A DNA stretch of 64,000 bases. It comes from an uncultured Eubacteriales bacterium (GTDB lineage: Bacteria > Bacillota > Clostridia > Saccharofermentanales > UBA5734). Location of the stretch: NCBI GenBank assembly GCA_903835065.1, contig CAILLO010000077.1, positions 112,621 to 176,620 of the forward strand, in the 5' to 3' direction. The notes beneath the pieces are model-generated. The model was not told where the DNA came from, did no database searches, and saw nothing but the letters and a program-made list of their open reading frames with translations. The position numbers and the translations under genes are program-made. The first letter of the stretch is position 1. Each line of letters starts with the position of its first letter. Shown here piece by piece: positions 10,355-17,893 of this stretch.

Positions 10355-11620
10355 TCAGATCCGGTTCGCGTGAGCGAGCAGGTACTTCTCCGCCTCGAAG
10401 CTCCAGAGGCCGTTGTTGGCCTCGACGAGGTCGGCGAGCTTGGTGTACATGGGGTCGTCCGCGCCGAGCCTGCGGAAGTCGGCGATCGCGGTCAGCGGCA
10501 TCGAGAGGTCGACGTACATCAGCTTCTTGCCACCGGGAATCTTCGGCAGGTCCAGGATCGTCCGCGCGACGGCGTCGAGGCCGCCGACGTGGGTGACCAT
10601 GGAAGAGGGGTCGATGCGTCCGTCGGCCATCATCGCGAGCGATTCGACCATGTCGGAGGTGTTGCCGCCGCTGGTGCCGACGACGTGCGTCGCGTTGTAG
10701 TGGACGTCGTAGAAATTGAATTCCGCGGAGAAGGCGGCGTTGGTCGGGCCGGCGAAGAAGTTGAGGCAGCCGTCGTAGCCGAGGATCCGGTCGCCCTGCT
10801 CGACGACGGGCTTGACCGGAGCGAACACGAAGACGTCGTCGTAGCCCTTGCCGCCGATCAGCGACTTCAGGTGCGCCGGGACGTCCTCGAGGCCGGACGT
10901 GTTGACGTAGAACAGCTCGACGCCGTTGCGTGCGGCCTCCGCGACGGTGTAGATCGAGGCGGCGCGGGCGAGGCGGGCGGGGTCGATGTCGGTGACGACG
11001 AGTTTGCCGGGCCTGCGGTCGCAGTGGATCGCGTAGTCGATCGCGCCGATGCCCATGGGGCCGACGCCCGCGAGGAGGGCCATGTTCCCGCCCTCGACGA
11101 TGCCCATCACGTGCTCGTAGCTGCCGGCCTTCGTGTGGTAGCTCGCGTGGAAGGCGCCCACGATGCAGGACATCGGCTCGGACAGGGAGCCGTGGAAGAA
11201 GGCCTCGGACTTGTAGTCGAGGAGGCATCCGCGCTCCATGACCACGTTCGGGATCACGACGTACTGCGAGTCGCCGCCGATGTACTGGAAGGAGTAGCCG
11301 GGCGCCGCGTAGACGTTCGACGGCTCGTTGATCGCGGGCTGGATCGAGAAGCGCCGGCCGGGCTGGAACTGTCCGGCCCACTTCTTCCCGACCTCGACGA
11401 TCTCGCCGCAGAACTCGTGGCCGACGATCACGGGGTGCAGCGCGACGTCCTTCGGAACGCGCTTGTGGTCGGTTCCCTGGAGCGCGGCCTTGTGAGACGA
11501 CATGCACACGCTGTCGGAGACGATCTTCGCGAGGATCTCGTCCTCGCGGATCGGGGGCAGCTCGAACTCCTCGAGCCTCAGGTCCTCTTTCCCATAGAGC
11601 CGGACCGCCTTGGTCTTCAT
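10355..11620 (-). CDS. Zinc-type alcohol/sugar-alcohol dehydrogenase (L-sorbose-1-phosphate reductase-like)
   Basis: MDR-family features: HPVIVGHEFCGEIVEVG; Rossmann GVGPMGIGAIDYAI; 421 aa. Confidence 0.75.
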   Translation of the reverse strand: MKTKAVRLYGKEDLRLEEFELPPIREDEILAKIVSDSVCMSSHKAALQGTDHKRVPKDVALHPVIVGHEFCGEIVEVGKKWAGQFQPGRRFSIQPAINEPSNVYAAPGYSFQYIGGDSQYVVIPNVVMERGCLLDYKSEAFFHGSLSEPMSCIVGAFHASYHTKAGSYEHVMGIVEGGNMALLAGVGPMGIGAIDYAIHCDRRPGKLVVTDIDPARLARAASIYTVAEAARNGVELFYVNTSGLEDVPAHLKSLIGGKGYDDVFVFAPVKPVVEQGDRILGYDGCLNFFAGPTNAAFSAEFNFYDVHYNATHVVGTSGGNTSDMVESLAMMADGRIDPSSMVTHVGGLDAVARTILDLPKIPGGKKLMYVDLSMPLTAIADFRRLGADDPMYTKLADLVEANNGLWSFEAEKYLLAHANRI

Positions 11621-12420
11621 GCCGTGCCTTCCTTTCCCTTCTCCTCGTCCCCGGCGTTCGCCTGGACGACCGTGGTCTTCGCCTGCTTCGCGGCCTTGAG
11701 GTACGACGGGGGCAGCGGCCCGTCCGTGATCAGAATCTCCGCGTCCGAAAGGCGCGCGAAGGTGTACGGCATTCCGCGGTCGATCTTGCTCCCGTCCAAC
11801 AGCAGGACGCGGGTGCGGGCCTTACGCACGATCAGGCGCTTCAGGTCCGCCTCGGAGCGGTCGCCGACCGTGAACCCGCTCTCCAGGGAGAACGCGCTCG
11901 CGGTCAGGAAGGCGACGTCGATGTTGAGTCCTTCCATATAGGCCATCGCCTCGCCGCCCGACAGGGACAGCGTGTCGCGGTTGAGCTGTCCGCCGGTCAG
12001 GGCGACGCGCACGTTGCGGTTCTTGGACAGCTCGAGGGCGATATTGGGGGCGCTGGTGAGGATGAAGAGGCTCTCGTCCGGGATCTGCTGGGCAAGGCAC
12101 ATCGCGGTCGTGCCGGCGTCGAGGTAGAGGGAGCGGCCGGGCGTCACGAACTGGACGGCCTTCGCGGCGATGCTCATCTTGGCGTCGAGGTTCTCGCCCA
12201 CGCGCTGGGTGTAGGCGGCCTCGCGGATCATCGACAGGTGCGCGATCGACTTGGCGCCGCCGCGGGTGCGGACGATCTCGCCGTCGCGCTCGAGCTGCTC
12301 GAGGTCGCGGCGCAGGGTCATGCTCGACACGTCGGGCAGCAGCTCCTCCAGCTCGGAGAGGCGGACCTCGCCCTTGGCCTGGATGTACAGATTGAGCGTC
12401 TGCCTTCTGCCTGCGGTCAT
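11617..12420 (-). CDS. DeoR-family transcriptional regulator
   Basis: MTAGRRQTLNLYIQAKGEVRLSELEELLPDVSSMTLRRDLEQLERDGEIVRTRGGA HTH; DeoR sensor domain. Start chosen at 12420 because of the upstream GGGAGGGGG. Confidence 0.92.
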   Translation of the reverse strand: MTAGRRQTLNLYIQAKGEVRLSELEELLPDVSSMTLRRDLEQLERDGEIVRTRGGAKSIAHLSMIREAAYTQRVGENLDAKMSIAAKAVQFVTPGRSLYLDAGTTAMCLAQQIPDESLFILTSAPNIALELSKNRNVRVALTGGQLNRDTLSLSGGEAMAYMEGLNIDVAFLTASAFSLESGFTVGDRSEADLKRLIVRKARTRVLLLDGSKIDRGMPYTFARLSDAEILITDGPLPPSYLKAAKQAKTTVVQANAGDEEKGKEGTA

Positions 12421-12451
12421 CTCGTCGGCCCCCTCCCTGAGTCCGGTAAGC

Positions 12452-12493
12452 GAAAATGTCATTTTCTATCATTACAATGTGAATCATTCACAT
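12452..12493. promoter_or_regulatory. Two inverted repeats (candidate DeoR operators)
   Basis: GAAAAT-GTC-ATTTTC (12452-12466) and ATGTGAAT-C-ATTCACAT (12477-12493), both perfect. Confidence 0.6.
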
Positions 12494-12619
12494 CTTGTAC
12501 TCGCATTCTACCACCCGCGACGGAAAATGCAACAGGTGGAAAACGTACCTTCCGCCCATGGGAATGAGGGCCGCGGAATGCTACCATGGAGGCATATCCC
12601 GCCCCGCAAGGAGGTCCCC

Positions 12620-13843
12620 ATGCCAGCATCCGCATCGGTCCCGGACCCCATCCTCGTCGTCGGCGGCGGAATCGCCGGCCTCTCCGCGGCGGAGGCCGCG
12701 CGGGAGCGGTCGCCGGGCACGCCCGTCGTCCTTCTCTCGAAGGAGTCGGCGCCCCCCTACTTCCGGCTGCGCCTGATCGAGCTCTTCGACGGCACGTCCG
12801 ACCCCGCTGCCCTGCGCCTTCACCCCAGCGAATGGTACGCCGAGCGCGGCATCGACCTGCGTCTCTCGACCACCGTCGCGTCCGTCCTGCCCGCCGAACG
12901 CCGCGTCGTCCTCGCCGGCGGCGAAAGCCTTGCCTATTCCACGCTCGTCCTCGCGAGCGGAAGCACGAGCTTCCTCCCGCCGGTCGAGGGCGCCCGCCTG
13001 CCGGGCGTCTTCACGCTGTGGACGCTCGACGACGTCCTGGCCCTTCGCACGGCGCTGACCGGCGCCAGAAGCGCCGTCGTCGTTGGCGGCGGCCTGCTCG
13101 GACTCGAGGGCGCGTATCAGCTGTCGCGCCGCGGCATCGCCGTCACGATTGTCGAGATGGTCCCGAGGCTGCTCCCGAACCAGCTCGACCTGGAGGGCTC
13201 CCGGTTCTTCGAGGCCAAGGTGAAGTCCCTCGGCATCGGGGTCCGCACCGGGGCGGGCGTCGCCTGCCTCGAGGGCGGGGACCGCGTCCGCCGGGTCGTC
13301 CTGCAGGACGGCGACGTCCTGCCGGCCGACCTGGTCCTGTTCGCCGCCGGGGTTCGCCCGAACCTCGGGTTCCTCGAGGGCAGCGGCATCGCGGTCGGGA
13401 AACGGATCTCGGTCGACGCGGCGCTGCGCACGAACCTACCGGGCGTGTTCGCGGCCGGCGACGTGGCCGAAGTGGACGGACGCTGGGACGGCGTCTGGCC
13501 GGCGGCCAAGGCGCAGGGGCGCGTGGCGGGCCTGAACGCCGCGGGCGGCGACGAGCGCGTCGCGCACGAGGCCGCGCCGTATTTTCTCAACACCATGGAG
13601 ACCCGCGTGGCCTCGATCGGCTCGATCGGCGCCGCGTCGACGGTGCCGGCCGACCCGGGGGCCGCCTTCGAGTACGAGTCGTGCCGCGACGAGGAGAAGC
13701 TCGTCTACAAGAAGCTGATGTTCCAGCACGGGACGCTCGTGGGCGCGGTGCTCGTCGGCGACACGTCCGCCTTCCAGAAGATCAACGCGGGCGTCAAGGC
13801 GGGGATGACCCGGGCACAGGCCCTGGAGGCCGGATTCCTCTAG
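12620..13843 (+). CDS. NAD(P)/FAD-dependent oxidoreductase (rubredoxin/nitrite-reductase-like)
   Basis: ILVVGGGIAGLSAAEAA; second nucleotide-binding site SAVVVGGGLLGLEGA; GVFAAGDVAE; RBS AAGGAGG. Confidence 0.88.
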   Translation: MPASASVPDPILVVGGGIAGLSAAEAARERSPGTPVVLLSKESAPPYFRLRLIELFDGTSDPAALRLHPSEWYAERGIDLRLSTTVASVLPAERRVVLAGGESLAYSTLVLASGSTSFLPPVEGARLPGVFTLWTLDDVLALRTALTGARSAVVVGGGLLGLEGAYQLSRRGIAVTIVEMVPRLLPNQLDLEGSRFFEAKVKSLGIGVRTGAGVACLEGGDRVRRVVLQDGDVLPADLVLFAAGVRPNLGFLEGSGIAVGKRISVDAALRTNLPGVFAAGDVAEVDGRWDGVWPAAKAQGRVAGLNAAGGDERVAHEAAPYFLNTMETRVASIGSIGAASTVPADPGAAFEYESCRDEEKLVYKKLMFQHGTLVGAVLVGDTSAFQKINAGVKAGMTRAQALEAGFL

Positions 13844-13850
13844 GAGGCGC

Positions 13851-14165
13851 CTAGTCCCGGTCCTTGCCGCGTCCGCCGCGGCGCCGGAAGAACGCGAGGC
13901 CGCCGAAGCCGCCGACGATGGCCAGATAGAAGCCGAAGTCGTACCACCACCCGGTGTTCGCGACCTCGTACACGCGGATTTCGTGGTTGAACAGCCCGAT
14001 GACCAGCGTCACGGGCGCGATCCAGCCGTGCCAGATGCCCCAGAGGAAGCTCGCGGGGTGGGCCGCGGTCGCCGTGCCGTCCCCCGGCGCGCAGCCGGTG
14101 AGCAGCAGGACGGCGGACGCCGCGAGGGCGACGAGCAGAACGATGCGGAGCGCCTTCCTGTTCAT
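13851..14165 (-). CDS. Small membrane lipoprotein
   Basis: Lipobox LLLTGC, then a hydrophobic segment and an Arg-rich C-terminus; overlaps the upstream gene. Confidence 0.65.
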   Translation of the reverse strand: MNRKALRIVLLVALAASAVLLLTGCAPGDGTATAAHPASFLWGIWHGWIAPVTLVIGLFNHEIRVYEVANTGWWYDFGFYLAIVGGFGGLAFFRRRGGRGKDRD

Positions 14166-15514
14166 GTGGGCACCTTCTTCCCTTCCATGGAGCGCAGCAG
14201 CGCCACGAGGTACTTCGACTTCATCTGTTCACTGGCCATGATCTGCTTGGCCGGCGGCAGGCGCAGGATCGCGCCGAGCAGGGCGGCCATGGCCCGGTGG
14301 CTCACGTGCGCCTGGTTCTCGAACACGAGGTTCTGGAGCTTGCCGCGCTCGATGGCCATCAGCACCGTGCGGTGCGCCGAGCTGACGGGCGTGATCACGC
14401 GCTTCGCCCGCGACTGCAGGAACAGCGCCGCCATGTCGCACTTGCGCACGCACACGCCGCACCCGAGGCACATCGACTCGTCGACCTTCGCCTTGCGGCG
14501 CTTCGGGTTCTTCGGGTCGTTGGCCGACACGAGGGCGATCGCCTCGACGGGGCAGGCCTGCACGCACTTGCCGCAGCCGGTGCAGTTCGACTCCGTCACG
14601 ACGGGCAGGAAGTTCGTCGTGTTGACCGTGTTCGGCGTGCCGAAGCGGCGGATCGCGAGGATCGCCTCGCAGCAGCAGCCGCAGCAGTTGCAGATGAACG
14701 GGAGGTCCTCCTGCTCGTTCTCGCCGAACTGCACGAGATCGTGGTCGTAGGCCGTCTCGAGCAGCGTCAGCCCTTCGGAGACGGACATCTCGCGGGCGTG
14801 CCCGTGGCGGATCAGCGAGTCGGCGACGGTGCCGAAGGTCATGCAGATCTCCATCGGGGCGTCGCAGTTCTTCCCGACGTGCATCATCTTGTGGCGGCAG
14901 TAGCAGGTGCCGACGCCGCGGTACGGGGCGGTGCGGATCAGGTGGCTGACGCGCTCGTAGTCGAGGACGGTCAGCTCGTCCGAGCCCGGGAGCGGCGGCG
15001 CGGCGGGGTCGGCGCCGGCGCCGGCGCGCGGGGCCGGGCGGACGCCGAGTGCGGACTCGTTGACGAACGCGCGGCCGAGGTGCGTGTCGCCGACGGCGAA
15101 AAGCTCGCGGACGAAGTCCTCCTCGACGTTCAGGTATTGGTAGAAGAGTTCGGAGAGGAGCTTCTGGTCGATGTCCCCGCGCGTGCGCATCAGCGAGAAC
15201 TCGAAGAACCCCGCCATCGGCGGCGGGAACATGTAGATTTTCCCCTCGGGTTTCTCGATATCGAGCAGCACGGCGCGCGAGCAGAGCTCGTCGAGGGCCG
15301 CGGCGGTGTCGACGAGGGACCAATTTAGGATACCGGCCGCCTTCTCCGCGGAGAAGGGCAGGATCGGCATCTTCGAGAGGATCGCGGCCTCTCGCTCGGA
15401 GACGAGCACCTTGAGGATCGCGTCCAGCGACGCGGAGGGCGGGGCGCCCTGCGGCATGAGGTTCAGCCGGTCGTTCAGGGCGCGGTAGGACGTCTTGAGC
15501 GTTCTGTGGGCCAT
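14162..15514 (-). CDS. 4Fe-4S ferredoxin-domain protein with CxCR/CNCCGCCC cysteine motif
   Basis: TCYCRHKMM, ICNCCGCCCEA, CTGCGKCVQACPVEAI, CLGCGVCVRKCDMAAL. Confidence 0.85.
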   Translation of the reverse strand: MAHRTLKTSYRALNDRLNLMPQGAPPSASLDAILKVLVSEREAAILSKMPILPFSAEKAAGILNWSLVDTAAALDELCSRAVLLDIEKPEGKIYMFPPPMAGFFEFSLMRTRGDIDQKLLSELFYQYLNVEEDFVRELFAVGDTHLGRAFVNESALGVRPAPRAGAGADPAAPPLPGSDELTVLDYERVSHLIRTAPYRGVGTCYCRHKMMHVGKNCDAPMEICMTFGTVADSLIRHGHAREMSVSEGLTLLETAYDHDLVQFGENEQEDLPFICNCCGCCCEAILAIRRFGTPNTVNTTNFLPVVTESNCTGCGKCVQACPVEAIALVSANDPKNPKRRKAKVDESMCLGCGVCVRKCDMAALFLQSRAKRVITPVSSAHRTVLMAIERGKLQNLVFENQAHVSHRAMAALLGAILRLPPAKQIMASEQMKSKYLVALLRSMEGKKVPT

Positions 15515-15532
15515 CGGGGCATCCTCCTCGTG

Positions 15533-15572
15533 CGGTCGGGCGGGCGGTCGGGCGGGCGGACGGGCGGCGGGG
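15533..15572. repeat. 12-bp GC tandem repeat (about 3 copies) with G-quadruplex motif
   Basis: CGGTCGGGCGGG x2 followed by CGGACGGGCGGC. Confidence 0.8.
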
Positions 15573-15583
15573 TTGAGCCGATT

Positions 15584-16018
15584 CTACGGCAGGGCCTCCG
15601 CGATGTTTACGGCGTCGGCGATCGCGCCGTTGCACACGGCCGGCATCTTCCCGGCGGCCTTCAGGCGGTCGACGGCGCCGGGCGCGCCCGGGTCCTCGCC
15701 GAGCAGTTCGCGGCAGAGCAGGGTGCCGTGCCGCTTGCGGAACTCGGCATGGAAGGCGCGGGCCACGGCGGCTGCGCGGGCCTTGCCGTCGAGGTCGGCC
15801 GCATCGTCGAAGCCGCGCGCGACGCCGAGGCCCATCAGCGCCCCCGTGACCGCGCCGCACACCTCACCGCAACGCATGCCGCCGCCGAAGCAGGCGGAGA
15901 CGCGCAGGGCGGCCGTCCGGCCGATGCGGGGCGACCCGTCGACCAGCGCCGTGAAGACGGCCTGGGCGCAGTTGAATCCGGCGGCGTGCGTGTCGAGGGC
16001 GAGTTGCTTGCGGTCCAT
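15584..16018 (-). CDS. C_GCAxxG_C_C family redox-type protein
   Basis: FNCAQAVFTAL; CFGGGMRCGEVCGAVTGALMGLG; late single Cys residues. Confidence 0.85.
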   Translation of the reverse strand: MDRKQLALDTHAAGFNCAQAVFTALVDGSPRIGRTAALRVSACFGGGMRCGEVCGAVTGALMGLGVARGFDDAADLDGKARAAAVARAFHAEFRKRHGTLLCRELLGEDPGAPGAVDRLKAAGKMPAVCNGAIADAVNIAEALP

Positions 16019-16070
16019 GGGGTCCTCCTTGGGAGCTGCGCCGCATCGCGGCGGCCGGCGGCTTCTGCGG

Positions 16071-17165
16071 TCAGGTCCAGCTGCGGGTGGCCTCGAAGAG
16101 GCCGAGTTTCGTGAATCCTTCGGCGCGGACCTTCGCCCGGTCGCCCTCTGCGGCCGCGCGGAAAGCGGCGGCGACGGCGGCCCGGTCCTCGTCGGACTTC
16201 ATGCGGATGAAGTCGACCAGTACGATGCCCTGCAGGTCTCGCAGGCGCATCTGGCGCGCGGCCTCGCGCGCGGCCTCGAGGTTGGTGCGCAGGGCGAGCG
16301 GGTCGCCCGGGCGGTTGCGGACGTCCTTGCCGCTGTTGACGTCGAGGACGTGCAGCGCCTCGGTGCGGTCGAGCACCAGCGACCCGCCCGAGGGCAGTCG
16401 GACCGTGCGCCTGCGCACCGCGTCGTCGAGCCCCGCGAGGCCGAGGGCCGCTTCGAGGCCGTACCCGCCGACGGGGACGGACAGGGAGAGGAGCGGCAGC
16501 GCGTCCGGCAGGATCCGCGCGGCCTCGGCGTGGACGAGGGCGAGGAGCTCGGAACCGTCGGCGCGGACCGAGGTGACGGCGGGGCCGGCGAGGCCGCACA
16601 ATGCGCGGTAGAGCGGGGCGCCGTAATCGCCGAGGTGGCGCGGGGCGGAGCCCGAGGCGGCCTCGGCGGCGAGCGCGGCCCATTCGCCGGCGAGACGCGC
16701 GAGGTCGCGGTCGAAGGCGGCGGCGGCGGCGGCCGGGTCCATGGATTTCAGGCGCGTGCGCCGCTTCGGCTCGGCGTCCGGGCGGAAGACCGCGAAGGGG
16801 CCGGGCAGCGCGATGCGCGCGTCGACGCGGTGGCCCTTGCCGTCCGGCATCCGGCGGTCGAGGAGCACCGGCAGGCGCTGGCCGGCCTTGCAGCCGGGCG
16901 GCGCGTCGGAGAGGGGCAGGAAGCCGTCGTGCTCCTCGCCGATGTCCACGAAGGCGGCGGAGAGGTCCGCCACGACGCGGCGCACGACGCCGAGGACGAG
17001 GTCGCCCTCGCGAAGCGGACGGTTCGCGGCGGCGGCAGGGTCGAGCGGGTCGGGGCCGTCGAGGACTTCGCAGGGGCGGTCGTCCTGCAGCAGGACGATC
17101 CGGAGTCGTCCGGCCGCGGTCCGATAGACCGCGAGGGTCTCCGGCGGCCGGGCGGGCGCGTTCAT
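16071..17165 (-). CDS. Ribonuclease E/G family protein (short form)
   Basis: S1-like N-terminus AFVDIGEEHDGFLPLSD; catalytic LHVLDVNSGKDV..NLEAAREAARQMRLRDLQGIVLVDFIRM. Confidence 0.92.
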   Translation of the reverse strand: MNAPARPPETLAVYRTAAGRLRIVLLQDDRPCEVLDGPDPLDPAAAANRPLREGDLVLGVVRRVVADLSAAFVDIGEEHDGFLPLSDAPPGCKAGQRLPVLLDRRMPDGKGHRVDARIALPGPFAVFRPDAEPKRRTRLKSMDPAAAAAAFDRDLARLAGEWAALAAEAASGSAPRHLGDYGAPLYRALCGLAGPAVTSVRADGSELLALVHAEAARILPDALPLLSLSVPVGGYGLEAALGLAGLDDAVRRRTVRLPSGGSLVLDRTEALHVLDVNSGKDVRNRPGDPLALRTNLEAAREAARQMRLRDLQGIVLVDFIRMKSDEDRAAVAAAFRAAAEGDRAKVRAEGFTKLGLFEATRSWT

Positions 17166-17893
17166 GCGAGGCGGATCCGGGCGCCGTCCGGCCCGGTCGT
17201 GTAGAGGGCGGTGCGCAGGGTCTCCGCGTCGTCCGCGGCGTCCTGGGGGAGTCCGGCGTGGTCGACGAGCGCCTGCAACAACAGGTCGGGCCGCAGGTTC
17301 TCGCGGCTGCCGGCCTTGACGAGGGCCTCCAGCGCGTCGTCGTCCTTGGCCGCGAGCTCGACGAGCAGCGGGCGCACGTCGACGATCTTCGACCCTTCCT
17401 TGCCCTTCTTCGCGACGGGCAACGGGCCGGCGGCCGGAAGCCGCGCGACGGCCGCGCCGACGCCGGGGCCGCGCAGCACGTAGGACGCCTCGTGGACGGC
17501 GGCCATCAGGCTCTCCCCGCCCTCCGGGGCGATGCGCGCGCCGAGAATCCGGAGCCCTTCGGGCAGCGTCGCGTTCATCTTCCCGACGAACTCCTCGGGC
17601 GCGATGTCGGCGTCGAGGGCGAAGTCCGCGACGTCGTCCCCTGCGTCGATGCCGACGCCGAGCGGCAGCGCGAAGGTCATCACGGGGTGCGGGCTGAAGC
17701 CCTGCGTGAATGCGAGCGGCAGGCCCGTGCGGCGCAGCGTGCGTTCGAAGACGCGCATCAGGTCGAGGTGGGCGAGCCAGGACGTCGCGCCCGTGCGGGA
17801 GAAGCGGGCCCGCATCGTGCGGCCCGGCGTCATGTTCGGACGGTTGGAAGCGTTCTCGGGGCGCCTCGGTCTCGGGTTCGGCCGGTCACTCAA
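17162..17893 (-). CDS. TIGR03936-type radical-SAM-associated protein (DUF2344)
   Basis: MRARFSRTGATSWLAHLDLMRVFERTLRRTGLPLAFTQGFSPHPVMTFALPLGVG. Confidence 0.88.
   Translation of the reverse strand: MSDRPNPRPRRPENASNRPNMTPGRTMRARFSRTGATSWLAHLDLMRVFERTLRRTGLPLAFTQGFSPHPVMTFALPLGVGIDAGDDVADFALDADIAPEEFVGKMNATLPEGLRILGARIAPEGGESLMAAVHEASYVLRGPGVGAAVARLPAAGPLPVAKKGKEGSKIVDVRPLLVELAAKDDDALEALVKAGSRENLRPDLLLQALVDHAGLPQDAADDAETLRTALYTTGPDGARIRLA

Noticed and set aside
8884-10596. 570-aa plus-strand ORF over E2
   Set aside because: Gly/Arg-rich shadow of the E2 Ala/Pro linker region.
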